Shown in pieces: positions 17,129-24,209 of a stretch of 39,072 nt of DNA. Source of the DNA: Oscillatoriales cyanobacterium M59_W2019_021 (lineage in GTDB: Bacteria; Cyanobacteriota; Cyanobacteriia; Cyanobacteriales; Geitlerinemataceae); the NCBI GenBank assembly GCA_015295945.1, contig DVED01000108.1, positions 1 through 39,072 on the forward strand. The letters are read 5' to 3'. The notes beneath the pieces are model-generated. The model was not told where the DNA came from and ran no database searches. It worked only from the letters and a program-made list of their open reading frames with translations. A program made the translations under genes and the position numbers. Every line of letters starts with the position of its first letter. The first letter of the stretch is position 1.

Positions 17129-17638
17129 TCAGTTATGCTTTTGAACGACTTCTATTGATAACTCTAAAACTTCTGCAATTTGCCGATCGCTTAATCCAAA
17201 CTCTCGTAACTTTTTAATCTGTTCGATCTGATTTTCACTCAGAATTTCTTGCAGGTTAGAACGATCGTTCGGGTCTATATCTGAAGTATTGCTAGGTTGA
17301 TCTGACCCCAGGTTGACACAGCCGATAATATGACTTTTGATATGGCTGTTAACACTTTTCTCACCAAACGAAATATTCAGATTGCCTTGGCGTTCCAGCA
17401 CTGACTTGAGATTGCCCTTATCCACAGGTTCGTCAAAAATCTCAGATAAAAGCTGGAGAAGCTCGTACCCAATATCCTTGATATGACCTGCGCTACATCC
17501 ATAAACTTCTGCCATCTCAGTATACTTGTAACGCTTCAGAGTTCCTTCAATGACTCCTCGCTGCAAATCATTGAGATTCTTACCTGTCTTAGTATATACA
17601 GCTTCATCCACAAACTGCAAAACTTCGCGAACGCCCAT
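17129..17638 (-). CDS. Stand-alone vMAP-type HTH protein
   Basis: The first ~85 of 169 residues match the N-terminal domain of the protein at 901-2757: GVREVLQFVDEAVYTKTGKNLNDLQRGVIEGTL with KYTEMAEVYGCSAGHIKDIGYELLQLL, a helix-turn-helix. Residues ~138-169 (LSENQIEQIKKLREFGLSDRQIAEVLELSIEVVQ) form a second HTH-like segment. No ATPase or effector follows, so it probably acts as a DNA-binding regulator. It could bind the phased CCGTCTT array just upstream of its own start (inference). ATG 17638 lacks a clear Shine-Dalgarno sequence. A -10 box lies at 17666-17671. Confidence 0.82.
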   Translation of the reverse strand: MGVREVLQFVDEAVYTKTGKNLNDLQRGVIEGTLKRYKYTEMAEVYGCSAGHIKDIGYELLQLLSEIFDEPVDKGNLKSVLERQGNLNISFGEKSVNSHIKSHIIGCVNLGSDQPSNTSDIDPNDRSNLQEILSENQIEQIKKLREFGLSDRQIAEVLELSIEVVQKHN

Positions 17639-17665
17639 GATTAGCGGTATGAGAGGATATGAATG

Positions 17666-17671
17666 ATTATA
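17666..17671 (-). promoter_or_regulatory. -10 box TATAAT for the vMAP-HTH gene
   Basis: On the minus strand a perfect TATAAT lies 28 bases before the ATG at 17638, so transcription would start near 17659. The repeat array at 17673-17748 begins two bases upstream of it and covers the -35 position. Confidence 0.6.
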
Positions 17672-17672
17672 A

Positions 17673-17748
17673 CCGTCTTAATCCGTCTCAGTCATTCTTT
17701 TTCCGTCTTTTAAACTAATTTAACAAAGATCCGTCTTTTTCCGCTTTT
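17673..17748. repeat. Phased CCGTCTT repeat array in the divergent promoter region
   Basis: CCGTCT units start at 17673, 17683, 17703 and 17731. A variant CCGCTTTT starts at 17741. The spacings are 10, 20, 28 and 10 bp, so the sites lie mostly on one helical face. On the minus strand they read AAAAGACGG or close to it. The array overlaps the -35 region of the leftward vMAP-HTH gene and sits about 140-215 bp before the rightward DUF6232-like gene. It looks like a multi-site operator. Confidence 0.65.
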
Positions 17749-17771
17749 CAATTTTGGGCGATCGGTCTAGC

Positions 17772-17879
17772 ATGAGGAAAATCGACGCACATAACGCAGA
17801 TATTGTCGTTGAGCTTAAATTGTTAAGGCTCATAGTCAAGAAATTTGACACTCAACTATACAAGTATATTCAATGGTGA
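17772..17879 (+). CDS. Possible 35-residue small ORF
   Basis: An open frame from ATG 17772 encodes MRKIDAHNADIVVELKLLRL plus 15 more residues and ends 9 bp before the next gene's ATG. No ribosome binding site is evident and the length is within chance. It is listed because it sits between the phased operator array and the DUF6232-like gene and could be a leader peptide. Confidence 0.2.
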   Translation: MRKIDAHNADIVVELKLLRLIVKKFDTQLYKYIQW

Positions 17880-17888
17880 CGGCAGAAA

Positions 17889-18389
17889 ATGGCATCCGCA
17901 AATCCTTTTGAAAGTAATCAGAATATTACTTTAGAACGTAATAAAGTAATTACTCTAACTAAACGTACTGTACGTTTTTCCAGCAATATTTATCAAACCT
18001 GTAATATTACTGGCTTTACTGAAGGAGAAGTTGATATTGGGACAATTCCTTGGGGAATCATCATCTTAGTTTTGTTTGTATCCCCAATTATCGGCTTAGC
18101 AAATAGTAAAGTTGGTGGTTTTCTAATATTGGCTGCAATTGCTAGTGCGGTCTGGAATTTTATAAAGCCCAAACATTATGGTTTACTTTTCATTCTTAAC
18201 TCAGGAGACAAAAAACTATTTGTTACAACTGACAAACCAGGTCTAAGAAAAGTTATTGAAGGCATTTTGAGCTTAATCGAGAGTGAAAAAGATAGAGCTT
18301 ACGAAATTTCTATAAACAAAAGTCAGGTTAATGGTAACTTTATACAAGGAGATGCAAGAGGTCATGTTCTTTATCGCTCTGATAGTTAG
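17889..18389 (+). CDS. DUF6232-like membrane protein with C-terminal IQGDA motif
   Basis: The 166-residue protein has a short N-terminal cytoplasmic part (ITLTKRTVRFSSNIYQTCNITGF), two hydrophobic segments at about residues 55-74 and 78-95, and a PH-like C-terminal part (YGLLFILNSGDKKLFVTTD). This is the arrangement of DUF6232 proteins, whose function is not known. The last 20 residues contain NGNFIQGDARGHV, matching the N-terminus of the next gene's product (TGNLIQGDAHRNV). Base composition is AT-richer than in the neighbouring housekeeping genes, which suggests an accessory origin. TTGACA at 17845-17850 may be a -35 element, but no good -10 follows. Confidence 0.75.
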   Translation: MASANPFESNQNITLERNKVITLTKRTVRFSSNIYQTCNITGFTEGEVDIGTIPWGIIILVLFVSPIIGLANSKVGGFLILAAIASAVWNFIKPKHYGLLFILNSGDKKLFVTTDKPGLRKVIEGILSLIESEKDRAYEISINKSQVNGNFIQGDARGHVLYRSDS

Positions 18390-18433
18390 GTTAGGTTGAA
18401 TTAAAGATTATTTGATTCAGGAGAAAATCTAAA

Positions 18434-18907
18434 ATGGAAGGAAGATCTGCAAACTTCAAGAACAGCAATTTCACAGGTAACCTTATTCAAGGAGATGCTC
18501 ATAGAAATGTAGAAGCGAATATTAAATCCGACTTGGGTAATCAATTTATATCAGAAAACTACAATCAAGACTTACGTGGAGCCAATATTGCTAATAATGC
18601 CAGTAAAGTTGCAGATAATGCACGGCAGCAGGCAAATCAATATAACCAAGTATCCGAACAAAAACAAACTCTAGCAAAAGCTGCTGCTGAGATTCAAGAA
18701 CTGCTGAAACAGTTGCAGCAAAGCAATCCCACTGCTACGGATGCTGAAAAAGTTGCTTATGTGAATGATGAGACGACTCCCAGTTTTAAGCGTCGTGTGG
18801 TGAGTGCATTGCAAGCTGGAGGTGAAGTTGCGATCGAGGAGTTCTTAGATAATCCCTATGTCAATGTGGGAAAAGCAATCGTTAAAGGCTGGATAAAACC
18901 AGAATAG
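18434..18907 (+). CDS. Conserved cyanobacterial coiled-coil protein with N-terminal IQGDA motif
   Basis: The 157-residue protein starts with ANFKNSNFTGNLIQGDAHRN, a pentapeptide-like beta stretch. NIANNASKVADNARQQANQYNQ and a coiled coil (QKQTLAKAAAEIQELLKQLQ, residues ~75-95) follow. The tail VGKAIVKGWIKPE is shared, from memory, by a family of cyanobacterial hypothetical proteins often found near NTPase or pentapeptide signalling genes. A good ribosome binding site (AGGAG at 18419-18423) lies 10 bases before ATG 18434. It is 44 bp downstream of the DUF6232-like gene and shares the IQGDA motif with it. The function is unknown. Confidence 0.8.
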   Translation: MEGRSANFKNSNFTGNLIQGDAHRNVEANIKSDLGNQFISENYNQDLRGANIANNASKVADNARQQANQYNQVSEQKQTLAKAAAEIQELLKQLQQSNPTATDAEKVAYVNDETTPSFKRRVVSALQAGGEVAIEEFLDNPYVNVGKAIVKGWIKPE

Positions 18908-19258
18908 CTTTTAGGAAACTATGGGCGATCGCAATTTTAACGATCGAGGATATGCCCAAGCTACCAACATCACCCAAAAAACGTTCGCGAAGCGACTCCA
19001 GGGGAGTATCGCCCTCTCGCCCAATTTTCTCCGAACAACTGCGAATACAACTCGGGTTAGATCGAATCGATCGTTAACTGTTTCCAGAGCTATTTACCAC
19101 AGCAATTAAGATAGCCTTCCCGATCGGCAGCCAATTCCCAACGCGCCCAAACGGCTGAAGCCTCAAGCCAATGGGATAGAATAACATAAGGTTCTGCTCG
19201 GGAAAAATTGCCTGGGACCAGACCTGGCTCCGAGTTGCTGCGCCCCAGGAAAACGCTG
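18908..19258. other. Intergenic region with dispersed repeat, no convincing gene
   Basis: A 62-codon frame at 18921-19109 has no recognisable similarity and no ribosome binding site. The stretch GCGACTCC-AGG-GGAGTATCGC (about 18992-19011) is a dispersed palindromic element of a kind common in cyanobacteria. The rest shows nothing I can interpret. Confidence 0.5.
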
Positions 19259-20566
19259 ATGAATGACGCCACGTTAGAAACCGCCAAACGCTTAAAGCAA
19301 GACCTGATCGACTATATTTTCGATGCGGAAGGCGAGCTAGCGGTGGCATTGGAAACCTACAGCGCCACTCCCGGCAACAGTCAGGAGTTCGATATTGATC
19401 GCCGCCACCTGACCCTTGACTCCTTTGCCATCGAAGGAACCGCCGCAGATCGCCGTCCGATCGACTGGTTTCTGGACGATCGCCCGGATTTGTCCCCCGA
19501 CGAACGCCGCCTTCTAGAACGCTGGCAAGATAGTTTCATGGGGTTGTTTGAAGTCAAAGCCACCGATGGCGACACCCTAGAACTGATGAATTGGATCAGT
19601 GCCAAACACTACCCCGTCGTACCCTTCGATCGCGAAAAAACAGCGCGGTTGCAGCCGGGGGATATCCTCCTCACCCGCATTGCACCGCTAACGGACGATG
19701 TGTGGATGCTGTTTGGCAGTTACGCCTATCTCGGCAAATTAGGCAAACCCAAACTCGCCGTCGCCGTCGGTAATTTTAAAGAGAACTACGCCAGCGCACT
19801 GTATGCGGATGCGCCGGAATTATTGGAACTGGCGTGGGAGTCGGTGGCAGAATACCATCGAGAATTTGTCGAATTTTTCGGGAGCGATCGCATTACCCTC
19901 CCCGGTAAGGAACTCAGCGACCAAATCGGCGAACTCCAACAACGCATGACCGATCGACGATTGAGTGCAGCCGGGATCGACCCCACCCAATCCCTGTCAG
20001 AGATGGCACGGGAGGCGGGGGTGGAAGAAGAAGAACTGGTGGCGGCTGCCTCGGAAAGCGGTGCGGATGCCTCGGAAGTAACGCGCTTATTAAAAGGAGA
20101 TGCGAAGATGGTTCGCCCGAAAATCGAGCTACCGGACAACATCAAGCGATCGCCCTCCGTAACCGTCTTTTCCCACCCTCGCTGGGGTCAAACCTTTCTA
20201 CCCAACTACAGCCAATGGGAACGGGTAGCCGCCTCGGCAGAAGAAACCGCACAGACCGAAGCTGCCGCCATCTTGCGCCAGTATATCGACGATCCCTCGG
20301 TAAATTATTGGGTGTGGCAGCAAATCGCGCGGGAACATCCCGCCGCACTGGAATCGAGCTTGCAAACTGCACTGTCGCGTCCGGATTTTCGCTGGGAACG
20401 AGACGCTGCCGAGTGGCTCAACGAAATCGATCGTCCCGAACAACCCAAACTCCCGGAAACGGCGAGCATTCCCCAACACCTTCAAGACTTATTTGAAGCG
20501 GCACTGGCACAGGTGAACTCGTCGAAATCGAAGAAGAAGAAAGCTAAGAGTTCTAAGGGGTTTTAG
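19259..20566 (+). CDS. Conserved hypothetical protein, coupled to tldD
   Basis: The 435-residue soluble protein starts at ATG 19259 after AGGA (CCAGGAAAACGCTGATG). It opens with LKQDLIDYIFDAEGELAVALETY. The middle has HYPVVPFDREKTARLQPGDILLTRIAPLTDDVWMLFGSY, typical of a conserved cyanobacterial family whose role I do not know. Its LLTR-PL-DDVWMLFG stretch resembles a small beta-barrel. A low-complexity acidic/Ala segment (about residues 245-285) and a lysine-rich tail (SKSKKKKAKSSKG) follow. The stop is one base before the tldD start, so translation is probably coupled. No signal peptide or membrane segment is visible. Confidence 0.82.
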   Translation: MNDATLETAKRLKQDLIDYIFDAEGELAVALETYSATPGNSQEFDIDRRHLTLDSFAIEGTAADRRPIDWFLDDRPDLSPDERRLLERWQDSFMGLFEVKATDGDTLELMNWISAKHYPVVPFDREKTARLQPGDILLTRIAPLTDDVWMLFGSYAYLGKLGKPKLAVAVGNFKENYASALYADAPELLELAWESVAEYHREFVEFFGSDRITLPGKELSDQIGELQQRMTDRRLSAAGIDPTQSLSEMAREAGVEEEELVAAASESGADASEVTRLLKGDAKMVRPKIELPDNIKRSPSVTVFSHPRWGQTFLPNYSQWERVAASAEETAQTEAAAILRQYIDDPSVNYWVWQQIAREHPAALESSLQTALSRPDFRWERDAAEWLNEIDRPEQPKLPETASIPQHLQDLFEAALAQVNSSKSKKKKAKSSKGF

Positions 20567-20567
20567 G

Positions 20568-21968
20568 ATGGTGACTCTATCTGATACCAAAAACCTCCTG
20601 GCAGAAACGATCGCCCGTTACGGTTCGCGGGTGGATTATCTGGCGATTCGGTTAGAAGAATCCGAGGGAACGAGCATCTTTTTGCGATCGCAGAAGGTGG
20701 AAACTCTCAGCGAGGAAGTCTCCATCGGCGGGCAGGTGCGGGCGTGTTACAAAGGTGGTTGGGGGTTTGCCAGTTTTAACCGCTTGGATAAGCTGGTGCA
20801 GAAAGTGGAAGAAGCGATCGCGGCGGCACGGTTGCTGGGAACCGAAGAAACTTTCCTCGCTCCCATCCCTATTATCCGAGAAACCTGTCAGCTACCGCTC
20901 ACCGGAACCGACCCCCGCCAAATTCCCCTCGCCCAAAAAAAGGAACTGTGCGATCGCTACACCGACATCCTCCGCAGCGTAGACGGACGCATCACCACCA
21001 CCTCCGTCCGCTACGGCGACTGCGCCCAGCGGGTCATTATCGCCACCTCCGAAGGCACGTTCCTAGAGCAATCTTGGGTGGATATGGAAATGCGCTTTGC
21101 CGCCACTGCCCGGAATGGGGAAACCGTGCAAACCGGACGGGAAACCACCGGATCGCGCAAGGCTTACGAAGATTTGCTCGATTTGGACGACCAAGTGCGA
21201 TCGGCAGCGCAACGGGCTGTTAGCGCCCTCTCCCTGTCCCCGGTCAAGGGCAATACCTATACCGTCGTCATCGATCCCATTCTCGCCGGATTGTTCGTTC
21301 ACGAGGCGTTCGGACACCTCTCCGAAGCCGATATGGCATACGAAAATCCCGACTTGCTGGAAGTGATGACCTTGGGACGGCGGTTTGGCAGTCCCCAGTT
21401 GCAGATTTTCGACGGGGCAGCCCCTCCGGGACATCGCGGCAGCTATTTCTACGACGACGAAGGGACGCCTGCTACCACGACGCAGTTAATCCAAGATGGG
21501 GTGTTGGTAGGGCGGTTACACTCGCGGGAGACGGCGGGAAAGTTAGACGAAACGCCCACGGGAAACGCGCGGTGTTTGAGCTATCATTATTCTCCGATCG
21601 TCCGGATGACGAATACCTGGATCGAACGGGGAACGACGCCTGTAGAACAGTTATTAGAAGATATCCAAGAAGGGGTGTACGCTCGCAATTGGTTGGGCGG
21701 CATGACCAACGGCGAAATGTTTACCTTCAGTGCTGGTGAAGCTTGGATAATCCGCAAGGGAAAACTCGCCGAACCCGTCCGCGATGTTACCTTATCGGGG
21801 AATGTGTTTAGTACCTTAGCCGATATCGAGGCGATCGGGAACGATTTTTACTGGGACGAGTCTGGCGGTTGTGGGAAGGGGGGACAGAATGGGTTGCCCG
21901 TCGGTTGCGGCAGTCCCAGCCTGCGAATTCGCAACGTCGTTGTCGGCGGGGAAACTCGATCGAGCTAA
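20568..21968 (+). CDS. tldD: TldD-family metalloprotease
   Basis: This 466-residue protein has the family zinc motif HEAFGHLSEAD (H245-E246-x3-H250). FDGAAPPGHRGSYFYDDEGTPA and GGMTNGEMFTFSAGEAWIIRKGKL are the conserved C-terminal blocks. TldD pairs with TldE/PmbA to form a heterodimeric protease that trims unfolded peptides and processes some modified peptides such as microcin B17. The partner gene is not in this window. The start ATG is one base after the upstream stop. The protein is full-length, with no missing key residue. It lies 1.5 kb upstream of the lasso cluster, across a pseudogene and the cupin gene. Confidence 0.95.
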   Translation: MVTLSDTKNLLAETIARYGSRVDYLAIRLEESEGTSIFLRSQKVETLSEEVSIGGQVRACYKGGWGFASFNRLDKLVQKVEEAIAAARLLGTEETFLAPIPIIRETCQLPLTGTDPRQIPLAQKKELCDRYTDILRSVDGRITTTSVRYGDCAQRVIIATSEGTFLEQSWVDMEMRFAATARNGETVQTGRETTGSRKAYEDLLDLDDQVRSAAQRAVSALSLSPVKGNTYTVVIDPILAGLFVHEAFGHLSEADMAYENPDLLEVMTLGRRFGSPQLQIFDGAAPPGHRGSYFYDDEGTPATTTQLIQDGVLVGRLHSRETAGKLDETPTGNARCLSYHYSPIVRMTNTWIERGTTPVEQLLEDIQEGVYARNWLGGMTNGEMFTFSAGEAWIIRKGKLAEPVRDVTLSGNVFSTLADIEAIGNDFYWDESGGCGKGGQNGLPVGCGSPSLRIRNVVVGGETRSS

Positions 21969-22128
21969 ACGGAACATCAGTCGTCGATCGCTATAAATCG
22001 CTATAAATAGAGAAATCCCCCACTCGAGCTAGCAGAATGGAGGAGGTTTTGATTAAGGCTTATGTCTGTTCCTGTAGAATACTGTTTTTGCAATTCCCAA
22101 AACTTCACCCATTGGGAGGAATTTAGCC

Positions 22129-22408
22129 TCATCCTTTGGGTTCACCCGATCGGGTGAGGGCAGTTTTTTCTAACTCGACGACCACCCGCTCCAACTCGTC
22201 TACCAGAGGATGGGGCTCTCCTTGGCGAAAAACATCGACAATAGCTCGATAGTATCAGAGACTCCCCTCTTTCTGGTCGCTAAATCGCTCCCACAGGGAT
22301 TCTCCGACCAATTGGTAATCTTTGAGGATCGATTCCTTTCCGAACTTGGTCAGCGTGTAGTTCGGCAGCAAAGGTTAGGGCTTCGGTAAAGCGATCGGAA
22401 AGTTGCAT
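22129..22408 (-). pseudogene. HD-domain (SpoT/RelA-like) protein, internally deleted
   Basis: Reading leftwards from ATG 22408, the sequence MQLSDRFTEALTFAAELHADQVRKG is a typical start of small HD hydrolases of the SpoT type. The homology then jumps directly to the C-terminal part ILKDYQLVGESLWERFSDQK in another frame. The residues that should carry the HisAsp motif, roughly 100, are gone. A TGA interrupts where relatives have Trp (EGSL-stop-YYRAIVDVFRQ), and the frame ends at TGA 22129-22131 after VDELERVVVELEK. Deletion, frameshift and stop together show a dead gene. Confidence 0.8.
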
Positions 22409-22635
22409 GGCAATTGATGTCCGATGGGTAGAGGTTGCTTGTAGTGTATCCGGCGATTTCTGGATATAAAGCGCTCTTTGTTACAGATCCTTCGGAATGG
22501 CGACCCGACGCTGGATCGCCCCCGAAAAATTCAATTTCCTATCACAAAATGGGCGATCTTAGATATCTTTGTTACATTTTTTCAAGACAGAGCGATTTAT
22601 ACTGAAATGTAATGCGAGTAGGGAGGGCAAGTCCC

Positions 22636-23076
22636 ATGGGTCTGATTCGTCAAGTTGAAATTCGATCATTAGATTCGTTCCAAGGCGGGATGGTTGAATT
22701 CTACACCCCCCAATCCAGCCATGAAACCATGTTGGTGCAAATCGCACCCCATACCCTCGACGACTTATTCGTGCATCATTTCCAAACCGACCAACTGTTA
22801 GTCGTACGCGGCAGTTTCGTTTTGGTTATCTTGCAAAATCGCCAATATCACTACATCCCCCTCGGTCAATACCGTCCTCAGGTTGTCAAAATTCCCCCTG
22901 GCGTTCCTCACGGTGCCATCAACTTCAATTCGGAACCCTGCGTTCTCGTGAATGCCGTTCTCCGCCACGGCAAACCCCACGAACGAGACTACCGTCCCCT
23001 CAAGAAACCATTTCCCTTCGATATTGATGCCGCGAAAAGCGCTTTAGAGCAACTCCACTTATCTACGTATCGATAG
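22636..23076 (+). CDS. Cupin-domain protein
   Basis: The 146-residue protein has the jelly-roll pattern of cupins related to sugar-epimerase-like folds: TLDDLFVHHFQTDQLLVVRGSFVLVIL, then IPPGVPHGAINFNSEPCVLVNAVLRHGKP. Histidines at about 41-42 and 86 could hold a metal. ATG 22636 is preferred over 22612 because AGGGAGG (22621-22627) lies 8 bases upstream. No partner gene or substrate is indicated. It is the last gene before the lasso cluster and is separated from it by 418 bp containing a strong palindrome. Confidence 0.8.
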   Translation: MGLIRQVEIRSLDSFQGGMVEFYTPQSSHETMLVQIAPHTLDDLFVHHFQTDQLLVVRGSFVLVILQNRQYHYIPLGQYRPQVVKIPPGVPHGAINFNSEPCVLVNAVLRHGKPHERDYRPLKKPFPFDIDAAKSALEQLHLSTYR

Positions 23077-23494
23077 CAGACCGCTCCTTTTTGAGTTGGA
23101 TTCTGCATATTTATAATAAGGCTCAAACAAGCAACTTCCGGAATTCAAGGTCTTGTCACTCCTTGAGGGGTTTCAGGTTAAACCCGACACCGTTGCTTCC
23201 GTATAAATACTTAAAAAATACGTATTTATACGGAATTAACGTCAATACAAAGTCAATGGATTCCGCATTTTAAGGGTTTTTGGGTAAACTCCAGGCTTTT
23301 TTTTTGTCGCTAATTTTAAAGATTTGAATAATTAGAATGAGTTGAGTTGACAACGGTTGACGCTGCTATTTTCCGAAGCTAGATTGTTAGTAACGAAAGC
23401 TCAAAACCAGAACAACCACTCGAGTTCAAAAGGCTCGACGCTATCTCTGATGTAGAGATATTGTAGTTTCTCGACTCCTACCCAACATACACTT
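23077..23494. other. Upstream region of the lasso cluster
   Basis: This 418-bp stretch has no credible gene. It holds the palindrome at 23197-23235, a T-rich run at about 23296-23306 and AT-rich DNA up to the B1 start. No unambiguous -35/-10 pair for B1 can be picked by eye. Confidence 0.6.
23197..23235. promoter_or_regulatory. Perfect 14-bp inverted repeat, 11-bp loop
   Basis: TTCCGTATAAATAC and its exact reverse complement GTATTTATACGGAA flank a TTAAAAAATAC loop. It lies 120 bp after the cupin stop and 260 bp before B1. There is no run of T directly after the stem, so it is not a standard terminator. It could be an operator, a processing hairpin or a small mobile element. Confidence 0.65.
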
Positions 23495-23785
23495 ATGATT
23501 TCCCAGTTTTCAACGATCGTTGCCGTCCGCGAGCAAGTTTCTTCAGATTTAGCGGACGAATCAGTTATTTTAAATCTTAAATCTGGTGTGTACTATGGCT
23601 TAAATGCAGTCGGAGCTTGGATTTGGAGCCAAATTCAACAGCCGATCGCGGTCAGTTCCTTACAAGAAATTCTCCTCGATAAATACGACGTAGATCCCAA
23701 AGCGTGCGAGCAAGACCTCTTCGCATTATTGCAAGATTTAATGACCGCTCAATTAATCGAGGTTGAGAATGAGGCGGCTGTTTGA
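23495..23785 (+). CDS. Lasso peptide B1 protein, PqqD-like RiPP recognition element
   Basis: The 96-residue protein is a stand-alone RiPP recognition element. VREQVSSDLADESVILNLKSGVYYGLNAVGAWIWSQIQ is the beta-sheet plus helix that binds leader peptides, and the helical part EILLDKYDVDPKACEQDLFALLQDLMTAQLIEV completes the winged fold. B1 proteins bind the YxxPxL leader motif and deliver the precursor to B2. The gene overlaps the next one (B2) by 17 bp in another frame, which points to translational coupling. Upstream ribosome binding is weak. Confidence 0.92.
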   Translation: MISQFSTIVAVREQVSSDLADESVILNLKSGVYYGLNAVGAWIWSQIQQPIAVSSLQEILLDKYDVDPKACEQDLFALLQDLMTAQLIEVENEAAV

Positions 23786-24209
23786 GCGAATTCGCCAAAA
23801 ATATTGCGATCGTAAACTTCTTCTCGAAATCTTTATTTTTCTCAACTTAGTTCGATTGGGATTGCGTTGTCTTCCTTTTCCAACTTTACAAAAACTCCTG
23901 GAAAAAGCCAGCCGATTTTCTCCAAAAACTTCAGAGCGATTGTCCGTTGGCAAAATTGTTTGGGCAGTTGAAACCAGCAGTCGCTATATGCCGGGTGGCA
24001 TTAAGTGTCTCGCTCGTGCTTTAACCACTCAAACTCTGATGAAACAACACAGTCATGTCGGCGAACTTCGCATTGGCGTTGCCAAAGGAGAAACTGGAGA
24101 ATTAGAAGCTCACGCTTGGGTCGAACATCGAGGCAGAATCGTTATCGGTTACCTCAATGACCTAGCACGTTACATCCCCATGTCATCTTTTCAAGGAAGC
24201 AGATCGTGA
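23769..24209 (+). CDS. Lasso peptide B2 protein, transglutaminase-like leader protease
   Basis: The 146-residue protein carries the B2 catalytic pattern: C80 in PGGIKCLARAL, H115 in EAHAWVEHRG and D131 in GYLND. It removes the leader after the penultimate Thr. Its N-terminal ~65 residues are the helical extension usual for separate B2 proteins. I start it at ATG 23769; a TTG at 23763 adds two residues. Its start overlaps B1, and its stop overlaps the cyclase start by four bases (GTGA), so B1, B2 and C form one tightly packed unit. Confidence 0.94.
   Translation: MRRLFERIRQKYCDRKLLLEIFIFLNLVRLGLRCLPFPTLQKLLEKASRFSPKTSERLSVGKIVWAVETSSRYMPGGIKCLARALTTQTLMKQHSHVGELRIGVAKGETGELEAHAWVEHRGRIVIGYLNDLARYIPMSSFQGSRS

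Noticed and set aside
17673-17748. CRISPR array
   Set aside because: The repeats are only 6-9 bp with variable spacing and no spacers of CRISPR size; an operator array fits better.
18921-19109. 62-residue ORF after the IQGDA coiled-coil gene
   Set aside because: It crosses a dispersed palindromic repeat, lacks a ribosome binding site and resembles no family.
23091-23273. 60-residue ORF upstream of the lasso cluster as a second precursor
   Set aside because: It lacks the YxxPxL leader motif and runs through the palindromic element.
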